Part shown: positions 1 through 6,936 of the stretch, in pieces
Layout of the letters: the number at the start of each line of letters is the position of its first letter
Numbering within the stretch: the first letter of the stretch is position 1
Assembly (NCBI GenBank): GCA_002352045.1
Contig: DEHT01000020.1
Coordinates: forward strand, 41,896 to 53,123
DNA: 11,228 bases
Reading direction: 5' to 3'
DNA from: Chitinophagaceae bacterium UBA2793
GTDB taxonomy: Bacteria > Bacteroidota > Bacteroidia > Chitinophagales > Chitinophagaceae
Notes under the pieces: generated by a model
What the model saw: the letters and a program-made list of their open reading frames with translations, nothing else
The model's database searches: none
What the model was told of the DNA's origin: nothing
Translations under genes and position numbers: made by a program

Positions 1-558
1 ATACAACAAAATGATATTGTCATCAGCTACCTGGGTTCTATTGGTGGCTGGTACCTTACCAAAGAAATGCTTGAGCTTTGCAAATACATTTCCGATAAAA
101 TACCTAATACAAAATTTCTTTTCATTTCGCCTCACAGGCACGAGCAAATAATAGAACATGCCCGGCAGTTTAATATCAATGAGTCGAAAATAATTACCAC
201 GCAAGCTTCAAGAAATGAAGTGCCGCTGTTTTTATCACTAAGCAATTTTTCATTGTTTTTTATAAAACCCTGCTACTCCAAACTTTCATCGTCGCCCACA
301 AAACATGGAGAAATAATGGCCATGGGCATACCGGTTATTACCAACAGTGGCGTAGGCGATGTGGCAGAAATTGTTACGGAAACCAACAGCGGAATTGTGA
401 TCAATGAATTTACCGAGCAGTCTTTTAAACAAGTGGCTGAGCTTTTATTACAGAGCAATTTTTCCGGCAATCGAATAAGAGAAGGAGCTAAAAAAATATA
501 TGCACTCGATAATGCCATTGAAAGCTACAAACGGATGTATAAAAAATTGTTAGGCTAA
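1..558 (+). CDS. Glycosyltransferase family 4, C-terminal part (5' end outside window)
   Basis: The frame is open from the first base, so the gene starts upstream; 185 residues are visible, about the C-terminal half of a GT-B enzyme of usual length 350-400. Seen: a strand and Gly-rich turn (VISYLGSIGGWY) that opens the nucleotide-sugar binding domain in GT4 enzymes, then SSPTKHGEIMAMGIPVITNSGVGD, split here as SSPTKHGEIMAMG and IPVITNSGVGD, which matches the donor-binding loop around the conserved Glu of GT4 proteins. The first ATG in the window (67) lies inside the domain and is not the start. Inferred role: transfer of a sugar from a nucleotide donor to a lipid-linked glycan at the cytoplasmic face of the inner membrane. 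Donor and acceptor cannot be read from the sequence. Its stop codon overlaps the stop codon of the gene on the other strand by four bases. Confidence 0.85.
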   Translation: MQQNDIVISYLGSIGGWYLTKEMLELCKYISDKIPNTKFLFISPHRHEQIIEHARQFNINESKIITTQASRNEVPLFLSLSNFSLFFIKPCYSKLSSSPTKHGEIMAMGIPVITNSGVGDVAEIVTETNSGIVINEFTEQSFKQVAELLLQSNFSGNRIREGAKKIYALDNAIESYKRMYKKLLG

Positions 559-1898
559 TCTGCTAAAGCATTATCTTCCTTTAACTCTTTATTTTTTCCT
601 GTACTGTAATAAAGAATAAAAATTAATGCAATAATATAAAAAGGCATACAGGGAATTTTATACCTCACCAGCGTTCCAAAGTTCAGCGTGGTAGCACCCA
701 CAAAAATGGCAAACACCAACGAAAAAAATAAACAATAAATAACAATTGCTCTTTTAAAAATATTCAAGAAAAAATTTTTGATGCCGGCTTTAAAAAAAAC
801 AAAAAGAGTAAAAAGCATTATTGTCAAACTTTCAAAGGAAGAAAGCAAGGTTGATACATTCCTGCTTTCCCAAATAAAGGGCCTGAACAAAGTTGCCACA
901 ATGGCTGCCGGCGCTATTTTTAATAACCCCAGCGGGCTGCTAGCATCAAACTCTACACCCAGTGTAAAATAAGAGCCCTCGTTTTTACTTTGCCGTATAA
1001 AATTATTCTGCCTATCCATAATACCTTCGGTAAGATCATCGCCGGCATACTCTACTATAGCATCCTGCATTGAAGAATACACTGACGAAAAGCCCAAAAT
1101 ACTTCCAAGAATAAATCCGCCTACCATCAGGGCTTTTACAAATGCATTCTTCATCATACTGGCATTTTTTAAAAGAAGAAAGATAGCCAGGGCTGGTAGG
1201 TATGCTACTAGTATATACACTTTTACTACCGATAGTAAATAAATACAGCCCATAAGGATGACGCTGTTTTTAATTACATTCTTTTTGTCAACTAATAATT
1301 CATAAGAACAGTATGTAAACCATCCCATTGCCGAAACAGCCAATGGATCTTTTAATATGCCCGAACTCCAAAAAGTAAAGGTGGGTAGAAATAAAATGGC
1401 AAAGGCAAAATGCTTTTGCAATACCGGAAACTGTTTATAAAAAAACAAAAACAACTTCCATATTCCCGTAAACGCAAACATGGCAAAAAATAAATTCACT
1501 ACCATATATTTCCCCAACGACAAAAAACAAAGCATTGCGGTAAGCCGTATTACCATAAAGTTGCTATCGTCTTTAAAATAACCGAGCAGCTTAGGGCTGG
1601 CCAACATACTTTGATCTATATCGGTACCCGGCCCAAAAAGATAAGTAATATTGGAGGGTTCCTCCAATACCTTTTTATATAAATTATACCCTTCGGGAAA
1701 ATAAAGTGTGGTAGTATCGCCTCTCGATATATACTCCACGAAAATGGCATAGCAAAAACAGGCAAACACTTTTATCCAAAATGCAATCTTGTGGTAACGC
1801 CTCAATACAGGGCTTTCAATTTTTCTTCTGTATGCAGAAAAGATAAAAGCAAAAATTGCAGTGTAAATAATAAAAGCTATAAAATCCAGTATCGTCAT
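555..1898 (-). CDS. Polytopic membrane protein, candidate Wzy-type O-antigen/polysaccharide polymerase
   Basis: A 447-residue protein with about ten hydrophobic segments, roughly at residues 5-22, 38-57, 115-130, 132-153, 163-180, 211-243, 254-272, 328-342, 355-371 and 384-431 (the last probably two spans). There is no cleavable signal peptide. Between spans lie hydrophilic loops, notably 58-112 and 273-325. Recognisable pieces are FWSSGILKDP (176-185) and LVRYKIPCMPF (410-420), a pattern I associate with poorly characterised membrane proteins of Bacteroidota glycan loci. Wzy polymerases are very divergent and are usually called from topology plus context, so the polymerase role is an inference; a flippase-like or unrelated membrane function remains possible. 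It is transcribed opposite to its neighbours on both sides, diverging from the first mutase gene. The gap upstream contains only a one-mismatch promoter-like box on this strand (TTAATTTG). Confidence 0.7.
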   Translation of the reverse strand: MTILDFIAFIIYTAIFAFIFSAYRRKIESPVLRRYHKIAFWIKVFACFCYAIFVEYISRGDTTTLYFPEGYNLYKKVLEEPSNITYLFGPGTDIDQSMLASPKLLGYFKDDSNFMVIRLTAMLCFLSLGKYMVVNLFFAMFAFTGIWKLFLFFYKQFPVLQKHFAFAILFLPTFTFWSSGILKDPLAVSAMGWFTYCSYELLVDKKNVIKNSVILMGCIYLLSVVKVYILVAYLPALAIFLLLKNASMMKNAFVKALMVGGFILGSILGFSSVYSSMQDAIVEYAGDDLTEGIMDRQNNFIRQSKNEGSYFTLGVEFDASSPLGLLKIAPAAIVATLFRPFIWESRNVSTLLSSFESLTIMLFTLFVFFKAGIKNFFLNIFKRAIVIYCLFFSLVFAIFVGATTLNFGTLVRYKIPCMPFYIIALIFILYYSTGKNKELKEDNALAD

Positions 1899-1956
1899 TA
1901 AGGCAAATGCACCTAAGTGCGTTGGGGGTTATTTTTAGCAAATTAAAAATTAATAA

Positions 1957-1988
1957 TTGAATAGCATTGATTATAATAATTTATTTTG
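1957..1988 (+). promoter_or_regulatory. Possible Bacteroidota-type promoter of the first mutase gene
   Basis: TTG at 1957-1959, a 21-base spacer, then TTATTTTG at 1981-1988, which differs at one position from the TAnnTTTG -7 consensus. The predicted transcript would begin about 1995, just before ATG 2006. If true, it excludes the upstream in-frame start at 1967. The match is imperfect and the DNA is AT-rich, so chance is possible. Confidence 0.35.
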
Positions 1989-2005
1989 CGATACAAAACC
2001 AGCGT

Positions 2006-3166
2006 ATGGCTTATAAATTTTTAGTTATTGGAGCAGGGCTTTCCGGAACTGTATTGGCAAACCGGCTTGCAGCAAACCTTGATTGCACAATAGATATTTG
2101 GGATGAAAGAAACCATATTGGAGGCAATTGCCATACAGCCCGTGATGAAAAAACCGGCATTATGGTTCATCAATACGGCCCGCATATTTTTAATACAGAT
2201 AAAAAGGAAATATGGGACTTTGTAAATTCTTTCATGGAGTTTAAACCTTACGTGCACCGGGTAAAAGCAATGAGCAATGGTAAAGTATATTCATTGCCGG
2301 TTAACCTGCATACCATCAATCAATTTTTCAATAAAGCTTTTACTCCAAATGAAGCCAAAGCTTTTTTGGCGGAGCAAGCAGATAATTCTATTACAGAACC
2401 AAAGAACTTTGAAGAACAAGCTTTAAAGTTTATTGGCAAAGATTTGTACAAAGCTTTCTTTTATGGATACACTAAAAAACAATGGGGATGCGAACCAACT
2501 GAATTACCGGCATCTATTCTCAAGAGAATTCCTGTTCGGTTCAACTACGACGATAATTATCACAACAATATTTACACCGGCATACCCGTAGATGGATATT
2601 CTGCACTAATTGAAAAATTTGTAGAGAGCGATAAAATAAATATCCTCTTAAAGAAAAAGTTTTCTAATGAAAAAGAATTAGAAGGTTACGACCATGTTTT
2701 TTACACCGGCCCTATTGACGCCTGGTTTCAATTTAAATATGGCCGATTGGGTTACCGTACCGTAACATTTGAAACCATTTACGAACAAGGCGATAAACAA
2801 GGTGTTACACAAATGAATTACTGCGATGCCAATACGCCGCACACCCGTATTACCGAACACAAACACTTTACCTATTGGGAACAACACAACAGCAGTATTT
2901 TATTCAAAGAGTTTAGCAAAGAAACTACTCCCGACGATATACCTTATTATCCTAAACGATTGCAACAAGATAAGGAGCTGTTGATGCAATACCGTAAGGA
3001 TGCTGAAAACTTAGCCGGCGTTTCATTTCTTGGAAGGTTGGCCACCTATCGGTACATGGATATGCACCATGTAATTGGCGAAGCATTAAACTATGCCGAA
3101 AATTTTATAAAGGCAATTAATACCGGAGCAAAGCCGCCCGTATTTCCCAATACAGAAATGAGTTAA
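2006..3166 (+). CDS. glf: UDP-galactopyranose mutase, copy 1
   Basis: Flavoenzyme that interconverts UDP-galactopyranose and UDP-galactofuranose in the cytoplasm, the only known source of Galf for bacterial glycans. The 386 residues match the usual length. Seen: FAD-binding GAGLSG (9-14), DERNHIGGNCHT (34-45), FFYGYTKKQWG with Trp160, KRIPVRFNYDDNYH with Arg174 and Tyr185, PHTRITEHKHF with Arg281, and GRLATYRYMDMHHVIGEAL (343-361). These align nearly residue for residue with the Klebsiella enzyme (Trp160, Arg174, Tyr185, Arg280, Tyr349 as I recall its numbering), so both catalytic arginines are present. Oddity: residue 63 is Asn (HIFNT) where well-studied bacterial enzymes have His (HIFHT). 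ATG 2006 was chosen because the protein then begins right before the first beta strand, exactly like copy 2; an in-frame ATG at 1967 would add 13 hydrophobic residues. It is followed by a hairpin terminator and faces the GT2 gene. Confidence 0.97.
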   Translation: MAYKFLVIGAGLSGTVLANRLAANLDCTIDIWDERNHIGGNCHTARDEKTGIMVHQYGPHIFNTDKKEIWDFVNSFMEFKPYVHRVKAMSNGKVYSLPVNLHTINQFFNKAFTPNEAKAFLAEQADNSITEPKNFEEQALKFIGKDLYKAFFYGYTKKQWGCEPTELPASILKRIPVRFNYDDNYHNNIYTGIPVDGYSALIEKFVESDKINILLKKKFSNEKELEGYDHVFYTGPIDAWFQFKYGRLGYRTVTFETIYEQGDKQGVTQMNYCDANTPHTRITEHKHFTYWEQHNSSILFKEFSKETTPDDIPYYPKRLQQDKELLMQYRKDAENLAGVSFLGRLATYRYMDMHHVIGEALNYAENFIKAINTGAKPPVFPNTEMS

Positions 3167-3171
3167 TACAA

Positions 3172-3196
3172 AAGGCCGCAACAAAATTGCGGCCTT
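3172..3196. terminator. Bidirectional hairpin terminator between convergent genes
   Basis: A perfect 10-bp stem (3172-3181 with 3187-3196, GGCCGC core) closes a 5-base loop CAAAA. It lies six bases after the first mutase stop codon and 35 bases beyond the stop of the convergent GT2 gene. A-rich and T-containing sequence flanks both sides but there is no long T-tract, so it probably serves both directions with modest Rho-independent strength. Confidence 0.75.
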
Positions 3197-3231
3197 ATTA
3201 AAATCTATTTCTTAATAAAATTATAGTATTA

Positions 3232-4200
3232 CTATGCTGTTGCAGGCTCTCTTTTACCAAATACGATGCTCTGTATAAGATTCCAGGGTTGAAAAAACGG
3301 AGCAGGTTTTGTGTTGAGTACTGTCAAAATATCTCCGGGTTTTGTATCAAACTTTTGCGAAAATGCATCCATAGATGTTTTTACCGCAAACTGCATTTTT
3401 TTAAGCTTATCTGTTTTTTGAAAAAGTACAATCACTGCAAAAAATGAAACCAAAAATGCAATGTATCCACCAATTGCCATTACCGGGTTGCTAAACTTTG
3501 AACGATAAATTTCAAATCGGTTACGAATGTAGTAGTACATTTTCCAGCCCGATTGATAATCCCAATCCTGCTTTAAAGTAAAACCCGACTTAGGATGGAA
3601 GTGTACACTATTGCTAACGGTATAAGCCGGAATATTATTTTTTCGGGTAATGCGGTACAAGTATTCTGTTTCATCGCCCCACAAAAACAATTTTTTCTTT
3701 GGAATGCCCACACGCTCAACTATTCTTCTGTTGATAAGCGTTCCATTAAATGGATGAACCGAACCTTCAATTAAATCGCAATCAACATCGCTATGTTTAG
3801 TAAACTTTCCTGTTTTCCACACTAAAGAATCATTATCATCTTTATTTACCACAATACAGTTCAGTAATTTTAAAGAATGGCCATCATCGGCTGCCAATAA
3901 TTTTTCAAGCGCATCTTCTTTGGGGAAACCATCATCGTCCATACACCATGTATAGGTAAAACCCTGTGCAAAACTTTCAGCAATTGCTCTTGAAAAACCT
4001 CCGGCACCACCCACATTTGCCTGTGTAATACATTCTATATCGGGTTGCGACAAAAGCCAGCTTTCCGTTTCATCGGTACTGCCATTATTAATCACCAGAA
4101 TTTTATCGAGTGGGCGGGTTTGTTTGCGAAGCGCTTCTATACAATTGCACAATAGAGCAGCCCTATTATAGGTAACCACCACGGCTACAACCTTTTCCAT
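3232..4200 (-). CDS. Glycosyltransferase family 2, probable galactofuranosyltransferase (GlfT1-like)
   Basis: A 322-residue GT-A enzyme. Seen: VVVTYNR (7-13) and NNGSTDE (38-44) at the nucleotide-binding N-terminus, NVGGAGGFS (62-70), the metal-binding acidic motif MDDDG (87-91), FNGTLI (151-156), then LFLWGDETEY (171-180), which holds the likely catalytic acidic residues, and HFHP (200-203). The combination N-GG-GGF, DDD and WGDE/D is what I know from the GlfT1/rhamnosyltransferase branch of GT2. A hydrophobic stretch at 244-260 suggests membrane association, fitting a lipid-linked acceptor. Position between two UDP-galactopyranose mutase genes makes Galf the most likely donor sugar; that is inference from context, and rhamnose or another sugar is possible. 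It lies 83 bases after the second mutase gene on the same strand with no terminator between, so the two are probably cotranscribed. It ends at the shared hairpin. Confidence 0.85.
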   Translation of the reverse strand: MEKVVAVVVTYNRAALLCNCIEALRKQTRPLDKILVINNGSTDETESWLLSQPDIECITQANVGGAGGFSRAIAESFAQGFTYTWCMDDDGFPKEDALEKLLAADDGHSLKLLNCIVVNKDDNDSLVWKTGKFTKHSDVDCDLIEGSVHPFNGTLINRRIVERVGIPKKKLFLWGDETEYLYRITRKNNIPAYTVSNSVHFHPKSGFTLKQDWDYQSGWKMYYYIRNRFEIYRSKFSNPVMAIGGYIAFLVSFFAVIVLFQKTDKLKKMQFAVKTSMDAFSQKFDTKPGDILTVLNTKPAPFFQPWNLIQSIVFGKREPATA

Positions 4201-4206
4201 GCGTAG

Positions 4207-4254
4207 AATTATTTAGTTTTTCAGATTTGGACAACCTTATAACGCTAAATAATT
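4207..4254. repeat. 10-bp perfect inverted repeat in the mutase-GT2 gap
   Basis: AATTATTTAG (4207-4216) and CTAAATAATT (4245-4254) are exact reverse complements separated by 28 bases. In the minus-strand transcript the structure would sit directly before the GT2 start codon (7 bases away). The arms are AT-only apart from one G/C pair, so the hairpin would be weak; it may equally be an operator-like palindrome or chance. Confidence 0.35.
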
Positions 4255-4283
4255 TCTATTTATTGCACCACTGCTTAAAAAAT

Positions 4284-5444
4284 CTATTCTTCTACATTGG
4301 GGAAAATCGGTTTTGTACCACCGTTATGTATATGCTCAATAAATATTTTTGAAAAGGATAAAGCCTCTCCTATTACATGATGCATATCCATGTATCTGTA
4401 AGTTGCCAATCTTCCTAAGAAAGAAACTTTGGTTTGAGATTCAGCTTTTTGCCTATACTTTAAAAGTATATCCTTGTCGGCACTTAATCTTTTGGGGTAA
4501 TAAGGAATATCATTTTCGCCCGTTTCTTTACTAAACTCTTTAAAGTAAACCGTTTTTTCATGGCTTTCCCAGGGTGCAAAATGTTTGTGCTCATGCACAC
4601 GGGTGTAAGGCACTTCGGAGCCGCAATAGTTAATAACCGCATTGCCCTGGTAATCACCGTCGGCAATATGTTTTTCAAAATATACTGTTCTATATCCCAG
4701 TCTTCCAAATTCATAATCAAAAAATGCATCTATTGGTCCGGTATAAAAAATATGATCGTATTGCTCCAATAATTCGGGAGTTGGTACAAATTTTTTATTA
4801 AGCGTAACTTTTATTTTTTCCGATAAAACTAATTTTTCTACCAATGCGGTATAACCTTCTACCGGAATGCCCTGGTAGGGATTGTTGTAATAATTATCAT
4901 CGTAATTAAACCGTACCGGCAGGCGTTTTAAAATAGAAGCGGGCAATTCCGATGGCTCGCAGCCCCATTGTTTTTTGGTATAGCCATAAAAAAATGCCTT
5001 GTACAAATCTTTACCAATAAACTTCATGGCCTGCTCTTCAAAACTGTTAGGCGTATCGATAGTTTTATCTGCCTGCTCTTGAATAAATGCCTTTGCTCCT
5101 TCAGGCGAAAAAGATTTATCAAAAAACTGGTTGATGGTATGCAGGTTGATGGGCAACGAATAAATGGCTCCTTTGTAATTTGCTTTCACCCGATTAATAA
5201 AAGGTCTGAATTCAATCAAACTATTTACAAAATCCCAAATTTCTTTTTTATCAGTATTAAAAATATGTGGCCCGTATTGATGCAACATTACATTGGTGGC
5301 CGCATCCCGGCTGGTATGGCAGTTGCCGGCTAAGTGATTTCTTTCGTCCCAAATTTCAATACTGCATGAAAGGTTTTGAGCCAGTTGATGCGCCAATACC
5401 GTTCCTGAAAAACCCGCACCCACAATTAAAAATTTTTGTGCCAT
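4284..5444 (-). CDS. glf: UDP-galactopyranose mutase, copy 2
   Basis: Second complete 386-residue mutase on the opposite strand. By hand alignment about two thirds of residues are identical to copy 1, with only two one-residue gaps (near residue 226 and in the C-terminal tail). Seen: GAGFSG (9-14), DERNHLAGNCHT (34-45), YTKKQWG (Trp160), KRLPVRFNYDDNYY (Arg174), PYTRVHEHKHF (Arg282), GRLATYRYMDMHHVIGEAL (344-362). It has the same Asn63 in HIFNT. One small change in the FAD region is LAGN where copy 1 and most family members have IGGN. All other catalytic positions look intact, so it is not an obvious pseudogene. It probably leads a two-gene operon with the GT2 gene. Whether it is redundant with copy 1 or uses another substrate such as a UDP-N-acetylhexosamine cannot be decided here. 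Its start is shared in register with copy 1. No clear TAnnTTTG box was found on this strand in the divergent gap 5445-5569. Confidence 0.96.
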   Translation of the reverse strand: MAQKFLIVGAGFSGTVLAHQLAQNLSCSIEIWDERNHLAGNCHTSRDAATNVMLHQYGPHIFNTDKKEIWDFVNSLIEFRPFINRVKANYKGAIYSLPINLHTINQFFDKSFSPEGAKAFIQEQADKTIDTPNSFEEQAMKFIGKDLYKAFFYGYTKKQWGCEPSELPASILKRLPVRFNYDDNYYNNPYQGIPVEGYTALVEKLVLSEKIKVTLNKKFVPTPELLEQYDHIFYTGPIDAFFDYEFGRLGYRTVYFEKHIADGDYQGNAVINYCGSEVPYTRVHEHKHFAPWESHEKTVYFKEFSKETGENDIPYYPKRLSADKDILLKYRQKAESQTKVSFLGRLATYRYMDMHHVIGEALSFSKIFIEHIHNGGTKPIFPNVEE

Positions 5445-5536
5445 ATACTTGTTTTAATTTGCTAAAGCGATGCAATTTTAAAACATTAAATATTGATATA
5501 GACTTTCTGCACAATCTTTTTTAAAACAAAGCAGCC

Positions 5537-5544
5537 TATTTTTG
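5537..5544 (+). promoter_or_regulatory. TAnnTTTG-type -7 promoter element before the GT4 gene
   Basis: TATTTTTG matches the Bacteroidota -7 consensus exactly and lies 25 bases before ATG 5570, giving a predicted 5' UTR of about 20 bases. No good -33 TTTG was seen at the usual spacing. The box directly precedes the in-frame TTG at 5549, which argues that the upstream TTG is not the start. Confidence 0.45.
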
Positions 5545-5569
5545 ATATTTGGAAATAGATACATCCTGC

Positions 5570-6721
5570 ATGAAAAAAATAATAAGAATCACCACTGTTC
5601 CACTGGCTTTAAAATCTTTACTGCATGGGCAAATGAATTTTATGTGGCAAAATGGCTTTGAGGTTTTAATGATAAGTGCCGATGGGCCCGAGCGGGAAGA
5701 TGTAATAAAGCAGGAGCAATGCCCGCACCAAATTGTGCCCATGACCCGAAAAATTACACCATTGCAGGATTTAAAATGTCTTTGGCAATTGATACGCATC
5801 ATGCGTAAAGAAAAACCCAACATTGTGCATACACATACACCCAAGGCAGGTTTGTTAGGAATGTTGGCCGCATGGATTAGCAGGGTGCCTGTAAGAATTC
5901 ATACGGTAGCAGGCTTGCCTTTAATGGTAGAAAAAGGATTTAAACTGCAATTATTAAAAGCCATAGAAAAAATTACTTATGCTACCGCAACTAATGTGTG
6001 GCCCAATGGAGCTTCAATGAAAAAAGTAATTGAAGAAAATAGGTTTTGTTCACCCAAAAAAATAAAAGTAATTGGCAATGGTTCTTCCAATGGGATAGAT
6101 ACCAATAGATTTAATTCACAGGCACTCGACCCAATTCAGCTTCAAAAAATAAAACAAGAAATTAATTACGACCCCAATACTACTTACCTGCTTTTTACCG
6201 GAAGACTGGTGTACGATAAAGGCATTGTAGAATTGATAACAGCATTTGAAAAAATACAAAAAAGCAATCCGGGGCTCAAGCTTATTCTTACCGGTAATTT
6301 TGAAAAATCGTTGGATGCCCTGCCTCCCTACATTGAAAAAATTATTGTAAGCAACCCGGCAATCATTCATATTTCCTGGACCAGTTATGTAGAATATTTT
6401 ATGGCACTTGCCAATATTTTTATATTTCCCACTCACCGGGAAGGCTTTCCCAATGTGCTGTTGCAGGCATCGTTGATGAAGCTGCCCATCGTTTGCAGCA
6501 ATATACCCGGCAATGTAGATATAGTGGTTCATCAAAAAACAGGGCTTTTGTTTATGGTTGATAATGTGCATTCACTTTGCGAACAATTGGAGTATGCCAT
6601 CAACAACACCCATAAAATGAAAACCATGGCAGAGGAGCAATATCATTTTGTTTACAATAATTTTCCAAGAGAAGTGGTTTGGCAAGCATTGTTAGAAGAA
6701 TACAATCAACTGAGCAATTAA
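5570..6721 (+). CDS. Glycosyltransferase family 4, PglA/CapM-like
   Basis: A complete 383-residue GT-B enzyme. The N-terminal half carries IVHTHTPKAGLLGMLAA (85-101) and RIHTVAGLPLM (109-119), typical of enzymes that add the second sugar to an undecaprenyl-diphosphate-linked sugar, such as PglA of Campylobacter and CapM-type proteins. The donor-binding half carries LLFTGRLVYDKGI (207-219), LILTG (238-242) and THREGFPNVLLQASLMKLP (288-306). In the E-x7-E motif the second Glu is Gln299; LLQA is, to my knowledge, common in this subfamily and not a sign of inactivity. ATG 5570 was chosen over a TTG at 5549 because MKKIIRITTV begins the first beta strand and a promoter-like box lies just upstream. 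Substrate is inferred: HexNAc donors are usual in the family, and acetyltransferase, aminotransferase and PglC-like genes downstream fit addition to a bacillosamine-like first sugar. Confidence 0.88.
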   Translation: MKKIIRITTVPLALKSLLHGQMNFMWQNGFEVLMISADGPEREDVIKQEQCPHQIVPMTRKITPLQDLKCLWQLIRIMRKEKPNIVHTHTPKAGLLGMLAAWISRVPVRIHTVAGLPLMVEKGFKLQLLKAIEKITYATATNVWPNGASMKKVIEENRFCSPKKIKVIGNGSSNGIDTNRFNSQALDPIQLQKIKQEINYDPNTTYLLFTGRLVYDKGIVELITAFEKIQKSNPGLKLILTGNFEKSLDALPPYIEKIIVSNPAIIHISWTSYVEYFMALANIFIFPTHREGFPNVLLQASLMKLPIVCSNIPGNVDIVVHQKTGLLFMVDNVHSLCEQLEYAINNTHKMKTMAEEQYHFVYNNFPREVVWQALLEEYNQLSN

Positions 6722-6763
6722 ATTATAGTAGTTTTAATAAGCAATTTGGCATGCTATTATAAT

Positions 6764-6771
6764 TACATTTG
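6764..6771 (+). promoter_or_regulatory. Orphan TAnnTTTG promoter element
   Basis: TACATTTG is an exact match to the Bacteroidota -7 consensus, with a TTTG at 6745-6748 upstream; the 15-base spacing is somewhat shorter than usual. No protein start follows within 370 bases, but a terminator follows at about 100 bases, so it may drive a short noncoding transcript. Chance matches occur every couple of kilobases in DNA this AT-rich. Confidence 0.35.
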
Positions 6772-6777
6772 TTATTT

Positions 6778-6906
6778 TAATAAAATTAATACTTCTTCCT
6801 ATCCTGTTTCAGAATCAGGGAACTGAATTTGAGTTCACAGTAGTACAAAAGAACCACATAGCTGATTCCGACAAAGGGGCTGTAATCCTTTGTCGGGCTC
6901 TTTTTT
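6778..6906 (+). ncRNA. Candidate small RNA (about 130 nt) with its own promoter box and terminator
   Basis: Inferred from an orphan promoter-like box followed by structured, non-coding sequence and an intrinsic terminator. Seen pairings: GAATCAG (6812-6818) is complementary to CTGATTC (6862-6868), enclosing a hairpin GAACT (6820-6824) with AGTTC (6832-6836). The outer helix shares base 6868 with the terminator stem. A second option, TTCAG (6808-6812) with CTGAA (6823-6827), excludes the GAACT hairpin. Alternatively the whole stretch may simply be the 3' UTR and terminator of the upstream GT4 gene. I do not recognise an RNA family. Confidence 0.35.
6868..6906 (+). terminator. Strong intrinsic terminator
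   Basis: Perfect 10-bp stem CCGACAAAGG (6868-6877) with CCTTTGTCGG (6887-6896), 9-base loop, followed after GCTC by six T (6901-6906). It can end transcripts from the GT4 gene 147 bases upstream and any short RNA starting near 6778. Confidence 0.85.
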
Positions 6907-6908
6907 GG

Positions 6909-6936
6909 GTACTTTTTTGGAGAAGCAAAAAAGTAC
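6909..6936. repeat. Perfect 10-bp inverted repeat behind the terminator
   Basis: GTACTTTTTT (6909-6918) and AAAAAAGTAC (6927-6936) are exact reverse complements with an 8-base spacer GGAGAAGC. It begins three bases after the terminator T-tract. Hairpins of the form GTAC-T6/A6-GTAC are reminiscent of dispersed intergenic repeats in Bacteroidota genomes; only one copy occurs in this window. Confidence 0.6.

Noticed and set aside
925..940. ACCCCAGCGGGCT in the membrane protein gene, resembling the outer hairpin of the RAYT arm
   Set aside because: No GGTAG or inner hairpin at the arm spacing; it is coding sequence and most likely coincidence.
1967..2005. Upstream in-frame ATG for the first mutase gene, adding 13 residues
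   Set aside because: The added residues are hydrophobic and unlike the family; the paralogue starts in register with ATG 2006, and a promoter-like box lies within the extension.
4349..5524. Several frames of 60-120 codons opposite the second mutase gene, and similar ones opposite the other genes
   Set aside because: They are antisense or out-of-frame shadows of conserved coding sequence, with Cys/His/Phe-rich unnatural composition.
5549..5569. TTG start for the GT4 gene
   Set aside because: Seven extra residues before a normal family N-terminus, right behind a promoter-like box; ATG 5570 is more likely.
6440..6466. Gln299 in place of the second Glu of the GT4 E-x7-E motif as a sign of inactivation
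   Set aside because: LLQA is, to my knowledge, frequent in this subfamily and the rest of the donor site is intact.
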